Below, in pieces: positions 1 to 7,912 of a stretch of DNA of 52,452 bases (positions within the stretch are counted from its first letter, which is position 1; each line of letters begins with the position of its first letter). The stretch is from assembly GCA_031267575.1 (NCBI GenBank), contig JAIRYN010000040.1, positions 1 to 52,452 of the forward strand, in the 5' to 3' direction. The notes beneath the pieces were generated by a model. It saw nothing but the letters and a program-made list of their open reading frames with translations, ran no database searches and was not told where the DNA came from. Source of the stretch: Synergistaceae bacterium. Its GTDB lineage: Bacteria > Synergistota > Synergistia > Synergistales > Aminobacteriaceae. The translations under genes and the position numbers were made by a program.

Positions 1-43
1 CTATGACGCTCTATGACGCTGTGTGAGTTCACCCGCAAAACGC

Positions 44-529
44 TCAAAACGCCATGAACACCCGATACGCCGTCCAGATACCGAAGAAACAAAGTCCGAA
101 GGCGATGAGTGTCGTAAAAATAGCTAAACGTTGGTAAAGCCTATTGAATTTTGAAGCTCGTTGATAATCTTTAGAATATTCTTCTTTCCAAAGGCAAAGA
201 TACACAAGCGTATGATTCATGTAAAGCTGAGAGAGATATGACAACCCAAAACTTCCAGCCGCAAAAATAGCGGATACCAAGAAAATACATAAAGGAAACC
301 CCAATGCTTTTGCCGCTTCTCCTTGATTCTGTGTAACCAGATGCCCCATCAACGCCAACAATGCCGCCGCGCTTCCGGAGTTGACTAGAATTAATGCCTT
401 CATTGCTGCTGCGGCATACCCGAATACTCCGGTAGTGGATACTGGAAGCATCGACAACGCATATGCTCGCTGCAATTCAACTTCTCTCATTGCCTGCTCA
501 TCGTATTCTTGGTGTTCTTTCTCCATCAT
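44..529 (-). CDS. Small integral membrane protein, unrecognised
   Basis: I do not recognise the family of this 161-residue protein. It has a charged N-terminus (Glu/Gln-rich, about residues 1-25) and three likely membrane segments at about residues 35-65, 73-100 and 136-160, the last running to the C-terminus. A strong GGAGG sits four bases before the first ATG and seven before a second ATG at 526, so translation may begin at either. Its start overlaps the end of the upstream gene (498-986) by 32 bases, so the two are probably co-transcribed. The neighbour resembles a phage internal-virion protein family, so this may be a phage-derived membrane protein; that is inference only. Confidence 0.6.
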   Translation of the reverse strand: MMEKEHQEYDEQAMREVELQRAYALSMLPVSTTGVFGYAAAAMKALILVNSGSAAALLALMGHLVTQNQGEAAKALGFPLCIFLVSAIFAAGSFGLSYLSQLYMNHTLVYLCLWKEEYSKDYQRASKFNRLYQRLAIFTTLIAFGLCFFGIWTAYRVFMAF

Positions 530-986
530 TTTTCCTCCTCATTTTTCGAACTCGGCAAAACGGCAACCCCATAACACCCCAGGGTTCCGGTTCCCCAATC
601 TCGAACCCCAGCCATTTCAGCCACCGCAACGAAAGTGTATTGCGTTGGTCCACCCAGTTGATCAGCGTCTCATACTTTTCAGCAACATTCCCGAACATTC
701 TCTTGCTTTCTCGGTAGAACCGGACCGGATGCCGCTCGATCTCCTGCGTAGCCAAGAGCCACACGACGCCCACGCCGGGCGCTCCTGCAGGTGAGGCCCC
801 GAAGACCACCACGAGCTCTCCGTCTAGGAGCGCCGCGTATCCGGGTGAGGAATGAGCGATGGAGAAAGCCACGGCGAGAGAGGGAGATATCCCGCTTCCC
901 TCCACGATCTCCTGCGTGTCCGCGCTTCGAAGATAAGGCGTGATTCGGGCGTGTTCGGGTCTGAGTCTCACGATTTCAATGTTCAT
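498..986 (-). CDS. Phage gp13-like / GNAT-fold protein (DUF2833 type)
   Basis: A 162-residue protein that resembles the DUF2833 family (phage internal protein gp13, acetyltransferase-like fold). The recognisable parts are an N-terminal 'IVRLRPEHARITPYLR' segment, a central 'GVVWLLATQEIERHP' segment and the C-terminal 'RWLKWLGFEIGEPEPWG' segment, which is the most diagnostic block. In T7-like phages the homologue acts in virion assembly; nothing here shows that role is kept. It lies between a truncated ORF (1026-1249) and a membrane protein on the same strand, and no terminase, portal or capsid gene is in view. It is therefore best read as part of a prophage or tailocin remnant continuing beyond the left edge. 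Family assignment is from remembered motifs. Confidence 0.6.
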   Translation of the reverse strand: MNIEIVRLRPEHARITPYLRSADTQEIVEGSGISPSLAVAFSIAHSSPGYAALLDGELVVVFGASPAGAPGVGVVWLLATQEIERHPVRFYRESKRMFGNVAEKYETLINWVDQRNTLSLRWLKWLGFEIGEPEPWGVMGLPFCRVRKMRRKNDGERTPRIR

Positions 987-1025
987 CTTTTTGTTCCATC
1001 TTTTTATCCACCTTCTTTCTTCTTT

Positions 1026-1249
1026 TTATCCGCCTACGGTCGTCTCCGAGATAAGGGCAAGAATAGTTAGGGGTTTCGTCCCCACCGATTCAATCGATAG
1101 CGCCGGATCCCGCTCGAATCCTGCGTCCAGCATCACCTCATTGATTGTCATATCCTCCGACCATTCCCAGGCGATTTTCTTTTTTCGGAGAGGCGTACTC
1201 CGAAGAACTACAGTGGCTTCGCCGTCGTGGAGAGCGTAGAGGAAGATCT
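1026..1249 (-). pseudogene. Truncated ORF, C-terminal piece, function unknown
   Basis: An open minus-strand frame of about 74 codons ends in TAA at 1026-1028 and has no start codon or ribosome binding site. A TAG lies immediately upstream at the junction with the HicB-like fragment. The peptide contains 'LHDGEATVVLRSTPL' and 'NEVMLDAGFERDPALS'. I do not recognise it. It runs in the same direction as the two phage-like genes downstream and is probably the broken tail of another gene from that block. Confidence 0.35.
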
Positions 1250-1377
1250 ATAGCCAAGGCGACACCCCCGAAGAACTTATGGAAAACATGAAGGAAGCTA
1301 TTGAACTGTATCTCGACGAAGTGACTCCGGAAGAACTTCTGCCCATCATTCACGAAGCACGAGAACTTGTTGTATGA
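1246..1377 (+). pseudogene. HicB-like antitoxin, C-terminal fragment
   Basis: Codons ending at the TGA 1375-1377 read 'YSQGDTPEELMENMKEAIEL' followed by a YLDE stretch and a short helical tail. This is the conserved C-terminal core of the HicB/UPF0150 antitoxin family. The N-terminal half is missing: a TAG is in frame at 1237 and the sequence to its left belongs to an opposing ORF. No HicA toxin is visible next to it. The break at about 1246-1250 coincides with the break in the opposing fragment, so this looks like an insertion or deletion junction. It is unlikely to be expressed as a working antitoxin. Confidence 0.6.
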
Positions 1378-1438
1378 GACCAAAATCGACAATCTTCAAA
1401 GAATTCGGCAAAAGAGCAACCCAACCGAACACAACAAA

Positions 1439-1482
1439 CACGGTGGAAGGCGATCAGCTACAGATAACCGCCCTCCACCGTG
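1439..1482 (-). terminator. Stem-loop terminator after the protease gene
   Basis: An inverted repeat of 14 bases per arm (CACGGTGGAAGGCG at 1439-1452 against CGCCCTCCACCGTG at 1469-1482, one mismatch) with a 16-base loop lies 26 bases past the stop of the minus-strand protease. On the minus strand it is followed by a T-rich stretch. Confidence 0.65.
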
Positions 1483-1508
1483 TGATTTTGTGTCGTTTTA
1501 GATTTTCG

Positions 1509-2948
1509 TTATCTCATCTTCAGGGAGACGAAGAAGGTTCTTCCCTCTCTTTCAATCAAGAGGGCGTTGGACCTGGCGCCCCTTCTCACTGCGTCGCTCA
1601 GTTGCTTCTCGTCAGAGACTTTCCTGCCGTTGATCTCCAACAATAGGTCCCCTTCCTGAATCCCCGCCACCTGAGCTGGGGAGTCTTCTGTGACCTCGGC
1701 GACCACCAGTCCCGTTCTGCTCTTGAGTCCATACTGCCTGCGCAGGTCGGAGGTGGGCCTTGTCACTCTGATTCCCAGACTCGCCAAAGCGTCTGAAGAA
1801 CGTTCGGAAGAAGAAGCCACTTCCTCGTTAGGCATTTCACCCAACTTTACCGTTACTCGCGTCGTCTTTCCCTCACGGATGATCTCCAACCTGATTTCCG
1901 TGTTGGGGCTGTAGCCGCGGATTTTGTTGACAAACCACGACGTATCTTTTACCGCCTCTCGATTTACCGACGTGATCACGTCGCCTCGTTGAAGGCCCGC
2001 CCGTTCTGCCGCAGAATCCGCGAAAACATCCCCTACTACAACCCCCGTTTTCTCATCAAGCCCATAGGCTTCCGCAAATTCCTCGGTCAGGGGTTGTATG
2101 GAAATCCCCAGCCAGCCGCGTTTGACCGAGCCGTAAGTGACCAGATCACCCATAATCTGTTTGGCCATGTCCACGGGGATGGCGAAGCCCAGACCCTGAG
2201 CGTAGGGAATGATGGCTGTGTTGATCCCGATTACTTTGCCGTCCAAGCCCAGGAGGGGACCACCACTGTTGCCAGGGTTGATCGCTGCGTCGGTCTGTAA
2301 GAACCCGTCGAAGTTGACGCCCTGGGTATGGATGCTACGGTTTTTGGCGGAGATGACACCCACGGTAACCGAGTGTTCCAGTCCGTAGGGATTGCCGATG
2401 GCGACTACCCACTCGCCCACCTCAATAGAATCGGAATCTCCCAACTCCAAGGTCGTCAAGTTTCCCGCCGGTTTGATTTTGATGACCGCCAAGTCAAAGG
2501 TCGGGTCCTTGCCCAACACCTGAGCTTCATAGGTCTTACCGTCCGATAAGGTGACGGTGATCTTCTCAGCCCCGTCCACCACATGGTTGTTCGTCAAAAT
2601 TTGTCCGTCTTTCGAGACGATGAAGCCGGAACCTCTGCCCTTCATGGGCACCGACCGGGAGAACCTCCGGAACTCCTCCCCGAAGAACCGCCTAAAGAAT
2701 GGATCGTTCTGGAAAGGAGCGGGTAGCGCCGAACGTCTGGACACCGACTCCACGTCGATATTCACCACCGCGGGAGACACGTTCTTCACGATCTGCACGA
2801 CGGGGTTGTCCGTGTAGATGTTCCCGCTTGTAGCGGCCCAAGTAGGGGCAGTACCTTCATTGACGGCGAAAGAAAACACCCCCGTCAACGTCAGCGCGAC
2901 CAGAGCGATTCCCAAATATTTCCTCCAGGATTTTTTGATATTACGCAT
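1509..2948 (-). CDS. degP: DegP/HtrA-family periplasmic serine protease
   Basis: This trypsin-like protease with two PDZ domains degrades and chaperones misfolded envelope proteins. The ATG at 2948 is chosen over the GTG at 2957 because GGAGG stands eight bases before the ATG and overlaps the GTG. Residues 1-40 form a signal peptide or anchor (basic start, hydrophobic core, 'APTWAA'). The catalytic triad is His122 (LTNNHVV), Asp152 (DPTFDLAV) and Ser228 (PGNSGGPL). PDZ1 follows at about 260-365 and PDZ2 at about 380-475. Length (479 aa) is normal for the family. It lies just downstream of a two-component pair on the same strand with its own spacer and possible promoter, which suggests but does not prove control by envelope stress. 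Confidence 0.95.
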   Translation of the reverse strand: MRNIKKSWRKYLGIALVALTLTGVFSFAVNEGTAPTWAATSGNIYTDNPVVQIVKNVSPAVVNIDVESVSRRSALPAPFQNDPFFRRFFGEEFRRFSRSVPMKGRGSGFIVSKDGQILTNNHVVDGAEKITVTLSDGKTYEAQVLGKDPTFDLAVIKIKPAGNLTTLELGDSDSIEVGEWVVAIGNPYGLEHSVTVGVISAKNRSIHTQGVNFDGFLQTDAAINPGNSGGPLLGLDGKVIGINTAIIPYAQGLGFAIPVDMAKQIMGDLVTYGSVKRGWLGISIQPLTEEFAEAYGLDEKTGVVVGDVFADSAAERAGLQRGDVITSVNREAVKDTSWFVNKIRGYSPNTEIRLEIIREGKTTRVTVKLGEMPNEEVASSSERSSDALASLGIRVTRPTSDLRRQYGLKSRTGLVVAEVTEDSPAQVAGIQEGDLLLEINGRKVSDEKQLSDAVRRGARSNALLIEREGRTFFVSLKMR

Positions 2949-3027
2949 CAAAAACACCTCCGAATGATTTTGTGGACCTCAGTTTCAAGACGTATTAAGG
3001 ATACTGCGTTAGCCGTTTTTCCGCATT

Positions 3028-3056
3028 GTGTAAATCGACAGCTTTGCACTTGTCAA
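3028..3056 (-). promoter_or_regulatory. Possible promoter with overlapping inverted repeat
   Basis: On the minus strand TTGACA (3051-3056) is followed after about 17 bases by a weak -10 (TTACAC-like). The -35 lies inside a perfect 7-bp inverted repeat (TTGTCAA/TTGACAA, 3050-3065) that could be an operator. It would drive the protease gene independently of the kinase gene upstream. Confidence 0.3.
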
Positions 3057-3079
3057 AATTGACAATGGGGAAATTTTTC

Positions 3080-4492
3080 TCATGTTGCCGCCGCGTTCAA
3101 CGGGAACCGAATGTCGATGAGACAGCCTTTCCCCGGCTCGGAATCCACCCGCATGGCCCCTCGCAACAACTGAACCCTTTCGTGCATATTGGCGAGACCC
3201 CGGTGTCCTGTGGTCCGAAGATTTTCGTAATCCGCGTCGGCCTCCGTGGGGTCCAAAACTTTTTCACTATGAAAACCCCCGCCGTCATCTCGGATAACGA
3301 AGCGCAGTTCTCCCTCTTCCTCTCTGAGAGTCACCCGGATGCTGTGGCTCTTCCCGTGCCGCACTGAGTTGGAGACGGCTTCCTGCAAAATACGGATCAA
3401 AGCCAAAACCTGTTCTTCCAACACATTTTCCCGCGTTTCCTGAATTTCCATATCCACCTCGATCTCCACGCCGTAGACGGAGGCCAGGCGATCCGCGTTT
3501 TCGTACATGGCGCTCCTCATGCCCAACTTCACCCATGAAGGAGAAAGCTCGTCGCAATAGTTGCGGATTTCTCCCGCGACCTCTTGAGAGACGCTCTCCG
3601 CCATCACCAGGTGATCCGCGGCATCCGCTGAGGCGAGGGCCTCCTGAGCCAGTTGGATGCGTTTAATGGCCGCCACGACTCCTTGAAGCGGGCCGTCGTG
3701 AAGGTCTCGCGCCAAACGTCTGCTAGCGTCTTCCTGAACTTGCACCAAGTCGCCGATGTAGCGCACCTTCAAGTCTTCTCTGGCGATAGCCCCCAAGGCC
3801 AATTCCCGGATCGCCTTCAGGAGTGCGCCGATTTCGAATAAAATGGAAGCCGAAGGTAAGGCCGGAAGTTCTTTGCCCCACTTCATGTTGACGATGCCCT
3901 CGGCGATTCCCCGCAGAGGAACCACCAAGTAACGCCACAAAGCGAACATCCCTATCAACAAAAAACCGGAGATGGCCGACGTGGCCACCATACCAAACCG
4001 CCATAGGCCCGTCACGGGCTGTAAAAGGTGGGATTTTGAGACGGCGGCCAGGGCGTATAGCCCCCCTTCGAGTTCCTGGGCCACCATGTAATAGCTGTTA
4101 CCCTGGTCGCTACGTACCTCCGTCGGATCCTTGACCGCCAAATCTCCCTTCCACAGCTCCAGCAGTTTTTCGGCGCCTGGCGAGGCACTCAGGATCCTCT
4201 TGTCCTTCGTCAGAATCAGCACGCCGCCTTTTTCCGCGTCTTTCGTGACGGGAGATGTGGACAACATGCGAAAGTGCATCAGTTTGCGTCCGCCGGAGTA
4301 ATTTCTGCTCTCTTTGTAGACGGCATAAGATGTGGCGTAGTTAAACCCATCCGCCAGTTCCGTGACGTAGGAGCACATCATGGAGTTCATCGCCTGCTCT
4401 TGCTTGTTGTAGGCGTAAACGGTCACGAAGAGGTTTACGGCACTCAAGAGCGTCACCAAGAACATCAGAAGAAACAGCAAGTGCTTTCTCAT
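3080..4492 (-). CDS. NarX/DegS-type sensor histidine kinase
   Basis: A 470-residue membrane sensor kinase. TM1 (about 5-27) and TM2 (about 167-190) bracket an extracytoplasmic sensor region of about 140 residues. A HAMP-like linker follows, then the HisKA_3 dimerisation domain with phospho-acceptor His265 in 'RDLHDGPLQG', and an HATPase domain with the N box 'QEAVSNSVRHG', 'DDGGGF' and 'GHRGLANMHERV'. Its partner is the LuxR/NarL-type regulator encoded 13 bases upstream. The stimulus cannot be read from the sequence. A 14-bp direct duplication (CAGCGATCCTCCAT, twice) spans the junction between the two genes. Confidence 0.92.
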   Translation of the reverse strand: MRKHLLFLLMFLVTLLSAVNLFVTVYAYNKQEQAMNSMMCSYVTELADGFNYATSYAVYKESRNYSGGRKLMHFRMLSTSPVTKDAEKGGVLILTKDKRILSASPGAEKLLELWKGDLAVKDPTEVRSDQGNSYYMVAQELEGGLYALAAVSKSHLLQPVTGLWRFGMVATSAISGFLLIGMFALWRYLVVPLRGIAEGIVNMKWGKELPALPSASILFEIGALLKAIRELALGAIAREDLKVRYIGDLVQVQEDASRRLARDLHDGPLQGVVAAIKRIQLAQEALASADAADHLVMAESVSQEVAGEIRNYCDELSPSWVKLGMRSAMYENADRLASVYGVEIEVDMEIQETRENVLEEQVLALIRILQEAVSNSVRHGKSHSIRVTLREEEGELRFVIRDDGGGFHSEKVLDPTEADADYENLRTTGHRGLANMHERVQLLRGAMRVDSEPGKGCLIDIRFPLNAAAT

Positions 4493-4505
4493 CAGCGATC
4501 CTCCA

Positions 4506-5210
4506 TCAGCGATCCTCCATCGCGGGGACCTCGATGTGCAGCTCGTCCAGCAGAGCGACGCCTCTTTTCAGGGCGATTAAAATAGCTTCCGTTTTGTTTC
4601 TCGCGCCGAGCTTGCCGTAGATTGAGGCCAGATGTGCCTGTACGGTTCGGTCGGTGATGGAGAGCCGCGCGCCCACCTCGTGCGCCGACATTCCTTGTCC
4701 GGCCAGTAACAAGACCTCCTTTTCCCGGGGCGAAAGCTCTTCCGGCTCCTTTAGGCTGTCCTTGAGGGAAACGGCGGCGTCCAAGTAAAAAATGCCCTTC
4801 GCCACGTCGAAAATCGCCTTGCGCACCTGATCGAAAGGAGCCGTTTTGAGCAGAAACCCCTTCGCTCCAGCCCGGATGGCCGCCATGACATATTGCTGCG
4901 CGTTGTAAGCCGTCAGGATCAACACGTTGGTTTCGGGTTGTTCTTTCACCACTCGCTTAGTGATGTCGATGCCGTTTCCGCTGGGCATTTCGATGTCTAA
5001 CATAGCCACGTCGGGCTTCGAATCCCTTATTCCTTGCCAAGCGCTTTCTCCATCGACGGCCTGCCCTATCAGTTCGATTCCTTCTTCTCGCTCCAGCCAA
5101 GCCACGAGACCGGCCCGCGTCATAGGATGATCGTCGGCCAAAAAGATCGTCAGGCGGCGCTTCGATGAACGCGACACGCTGAGAGAGTCGCCGAGTCTTT
5201 TTTCCGTCAT
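4506..5210 (-). CDS. NarL/FixJ-family response regulator
   Basis: A 234-residue two-domain regulator. The receiver domain (about 20-135) has the acidic pair Asp26-Asp27, the phosphorylation site Asp72 ('AMLDIEMPSG') and Lys122 ('FLLKTAPF'). A LuxR-type helix-turn-helix occupies about 158-220 ('ELSPREKEVLLLAGQGMSA', 'TDRTVQAHLASIYGKLGARN'). AAAGGA stands nine bases before the ATG. It is the first gene of a regulator-kinase pair, with the DegP-like protease downstream on the same strand. Targets are unknown; the first candidate is the nearby protease. Confidence 0.93.
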   Translation of the reverse strand: MTEKRLGDSLSVSRSSKRRLTIFLADDHPMTRAGLVAWLEREEGIELIGQAVDGESAWQGIRDSKPDVAMLDIEMPSGNGIDITKRVVKEQPETNVLILTAYNAQQYVMAAIRAGAKGFLLKTAPFDQVRKAIFDVAKGIFYLDAAVSLKDSLKEPEELSPREKEVLLLAGQGMSAHEVGARLSITDRTVQAHLASIYGKLGARNKTEAILIALKRGVALLDELHIEVPAMEDR

Positions 5211-5485
5211 GTCGAATCGATTCCTTTCATTTTAGGATCTCGTCTTAGGATCTCGTCATTTTAAAATCTCGACGTTCCAGAACGATAATACCCGAAAGGG
5301 TACAGAACGATGGGTTTTTGCGCAATTGGAGATTTCCACAATTCCCTACATTGCGATATCTTTCACTAACAAAATAGGTTTATCGGCCATCACAGCCATA
5401 AGGCGCCAGAACGGTGAGAAAAACATTGATTAAATTAAATTAATTGAAAAATTTGCATAGATACTTGACTTTTGATATTAGCAGG
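5211..5485. other. Spacer between response regulator and selD
   Basis: No coding sequence was recognised in these 275 bases. The part next to the regulator carries the phrase TAGGATCTCGTC twice in tandem plus a third diverged version. The part next to selD is AT-rich. It should hold the promoter of the regulator-kinase operon, but I see no confident -35/-10 pair. Confidence 0.4.
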
Positions 5486-6559
5486 CTAACGGATTTTTAT
5501 TTTTCCGTCACCCGCCGTGAACTCGCCGATAATCGAAGCGCAAACAAAGCCCGCTTTCTTGCAGGATTCCAGCATCTCCCCCGTTCTTTCAGGAGGCATA
5601 ACCAACAAGAGCCCCCCGGAAGTCTGGGCATCGAAAAGGAGATCCACTTCGGCTTCCTTGAATTTTCCTTCGATTCGGGCTTTGTCTTCGTAAGCGACAC
5701 GGTTTCTGTAGGAGCCCTCTGGAATCATGCCCGTGTCCGCCAGATCCAAGATGCCCGGCAAAAGAGGAATGTTCTTCAGTTCGAGGCGAAGGTCCAGATT
5801 TCCCTCGCCTAGCATGTCCAGGACATGGCCCACCAGCCCGAACCCCGTGACGTCGGTTGCCGCGTGAACCGTCCGACAGAGGTCGTCCCCCAGCTTTCGA
5901 GTGTCGTTGAGGGTCGTCATCCAGCGCGTGGCCTCCGCTTCGGTCCGAGGGTCCTCAATCATACCCGCCTTGATTCCCGTAACAGCGATACCTGTACCCA
6001 AAGGTTTGGTGAGGATCAAAAGATCCCCCGGCTGAGCACCAACAGTACGCCAGGCTCTGTCCGCTTCCACCTCGCCGTAAACAACCAAACCGTATTTGGG
6101 CTCGTCATCCTGGACGCTGTGTCCTCCCCCCAAAAAGGCCCCCGCCTCCCGGGTTTTTGAAAGGCCGCCTTCCAGGATTTTTTTCAGCACATCCAGCTCC
6201 AATTTCTTCGTGGGAAAACCCACCACGTTCAGCGCCAGCACCGGCCGCCCGCCCATAGCGAATACGTCGCTGATGGAATTGGCCGCGGCCACCTGTCCCC
6301 ACAAAAAGGGATCATCCAGTACGGGGGTGATGAAATCCACCGTCAGAACGCCCAGACGCCGGTCGTCGATTTTCCACAACGCCGCATCCTCTCCGCCGCT
6401 CCAAGTTGCCAGGATTCGCTCGTCCTCTATATTTGGAATTTCCGCCAAAACTTGAGCCAGGTCCACCGGACCTATTTTTGCCGCTCACCCACTTGTTCTA
6501 GACATTTCCGTCAATCGCAGACGGGTTTTATCCGGTTCCTGATTCTGACAAGAAGTCAT
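5486..6559 (-). CDS. selD: Selenide, water dikinase; selenocysteine-containing
   Basis: SelD makes selenophosphate from selenide and ATP for Sec-tRNA synthesis. An ordinary reading starts at the GTG at 6466 and lacks the catalytic N-terminus. The true start is the ATG at 6557-6559, preceded by AAGGGGGG. Codon 25 is an in-frame TGA (6485-6487) in the context 'RTSG-U-AAKIGP', which aligns with the active-site Cys/Sec motif of the family, and a SECIS-like hairpin follows. Full length is 357 residues. The ATP-binding parts are intact ('SGGEDAALW', 'LTVDFITPV', 'GGGHSVQDDEPKYG'). It sits 40 bases after the asparaginase gene, probably as one operon. The gene implies that Sec machinery (selA, selB, selC) lies elsewhere in the genome. 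Confidence 0.95.
6459..6484 (-). promoter_or_regulatory. Bacterial SECIS element in selD
   Basis: Starting 11 bases after the UGA codon, the minus strand reads AGGTCC-GGT-GGACCT: a perfect 6-bp stem with a GGU loop whose apex lies about 18-20 bases past the UGA. Position and loop G/U match the known requirement for SelB binding in bacterial SECIS elements. It is within the selD coding sequence. Confidence 0.8.
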
Positions 6560-6599
6560 GTTTTATCCCCCCTTTCTGGAAGCGTCAGAGCTTCTGGCG

Positions 6600-7709
6600 T
6601 CAGTCTTCAGATTTCTCTGGAATTTCGTCTGGAATTTCGTCGCAAAAATTTGTTCCTAGCGACGCCGCCAGCTCCTGCCCTTTAAAAAGAGGAAGAAGGA
6701 GCATCAGCTTCGTCATCAACGCCTCTCGCGTCATATTTCCCGCGGACAGAACCCCCAGGTCCAACGCCTTTCGTCCCACTTCGTAAATTGAGGGGTCGGT
6801 TCCCCCGAAAGGCGATTGCGTCCGCAGAACAAAAGGAATGCCCGACTGGATGCCCTTCTCGATGGACGGCAGGAGGTTTTCGCCAATGTAGGGAACGCCG
6901 CCTAGCCCGTAACCCTCCAACACCACGGCCTTGGGGGCGTTCGCCCTATTAGCGTTCGCCCTATTAGCGTTCGCCCCACTAGCCGTCGCCACCAGGGCGT
7001 CGAGGCTTGCCGCCCTCATCCCTGGGAAAAGGGGCACAAGGGCAATCTCCGTTTCAAAAACGGGCGTCTCGTCCCAGAAACACTTGCTGGAAAAGTTCGG
7101 GATCTTGCCCGTGAGGAACACGTCCCGGCGTTCCTCGCCCCGCGCCTTCCCTAATAAGGGATAGTCCACGCTGACGAAAGCCCTCTTCCGGTGGCTATCG
7201 ATCTTGGTGGCTCTGGGGCCGTGAATCAAGAGGCCGTCGAAAGCGACGCTCACGCCCTTGCGGCTGTCCGCGGCCAAACGCGACGCGAATCGAAACGCCG
7301 CCGCGATGTTGTCGGGGGCGTCGCTATCCGATTCTCCTGGAGGCAGCATAGAACCCGTGAGAACCACAGGGGTTGGGAAGTCGCGCAACAAGTAGGAAAG
7401 GGACGAGGAGGTCCAGGCCAAGGTGTCTGTTCCGTGCAGCAAGACCACGGCGTCCTTGCCCTGCGCGTTTTGCCGTATGCCCTCCGCCATGACTAGCCAG
7501 TCCTTTGGGTGCATGTTGCTGCTGTCCTTGGAAAAAAGAGAGAGGGTCTCCGTTTCGTATTCATTCAGTTCATTGAAAGAGGAATTTGTCTCAGATAACA
7601 GTTCCTCACCGGACAAACTGGGCACGAAGCCCCCCTCTGATGCTGTTGAGGCGATGGTGCCGCCTGTGGTAAGCAGCAAGATTTTCGCTCCTCTTACACG
7701 TTTCTCCAT
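6600..7709 (-). CDS. ansA: L-asparaginase
   Basis: Hydrolyses asparagine to aspartate and ammonia. The two family signatures are present: 'LLTTGGTIAST' with nucleophile Thr18, and 'LLHGTDTLAW' with Thr94-Asp95. Length is 369 residues, slightly long. Part of the excess is a low-complexity linker at about 243-256 made of an ANR-ANA repeat, encoded by a 15-bp unit present three times (6937-6981). No signal peptide is seen, so the cytoplasmic type is likely. The start ATG has GAAAGGG upstream and a good promoter lies at 7754-7781. It heads an apparent operon with selD and suits an amino-acid fermenter. Confidence 0.9.
   Translation of the reverse strand: MEKRVRGAKILLLTTGGTIASTASEGGFVPSLSGEELLSETNSSFNELNEYETETLSLFSKDSSNMHPKDWLVMAEGIRQNAQGKDAVVLLHGTDTLAWTSSSLSYLLRDFPTPVVLTGSMLPPGESDSDAPDNIAAAFRFASRLAADSRKGVSVAFDGLLIHGPRATKIDSHRKRAFVSVDYPLLGKARGEERRDVFLTGKIPNFSSKCFWDETPVFETEIALVPLFPGMRAASLDALVATASGANANRANANRANAPKAVVLEGYGLGGVPYIGENLLPSIEKGIQSGIPFVLRTQSPFGGTDPSIYEVGRKALDLGVLSAGNMTREALMTKLMLLLPLFKGQELAASLGTNFCDEIPDEIPEKSED
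6937..6981. repeat. 15-bp tandem repeat, three copies, inside asparaginase gene
   Basis: GCGTTCGCCCTATTA occurs twice exactly and a third time with two changes. The unit is a multiple of three, so the frame is kept and the protein gains a repeated Asn-Arg-Ala linker. Confidence 0.85.
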
Positions 7710-7753
7710 GAAAATTTCCCTTTCTATTTATATAATATCAGCAGTTCGAGCAT

Positions 7754-7781
7754 ATTATATAATAGGCATAATCATATCCAA
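7754..7781 (-). promoter_or_regulatory. Promoter for asparaginase-selD
   Basis: On the minus strand TTGGAT (7776-7781) and TATAAT (7754-7759) are separated by 16 bases, about 45 bases upstream of the asparaginase ATG. This is a good match to a sigma-70-type promoter. Confidence 0.6.
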
Positions 7782-7912
7782 TCACGACGACTCGACTTTC
7801 ATGTGTTTTGCTATCGTTTGGCGAGGAACATCGTGAATATCGATTTTTAACGTTTCTATTTTTAACGCTTCCATCTGGTTATCTCTCTGGTTATCTCTCC
7901 GATTATTTCTCC

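Noticed and set aside
1-1400. An intact prophage
   Set aside because: Only two small phage-like genes and fragments are present, with no integrase, terminase, portal or attachment site in view.
6466-6466. GTG at 6466 as the start of selD
   Set aside because: It would remove the catalytic loop; the frame continues upstream through a Sec codon to a better start with a ribosome binding site.
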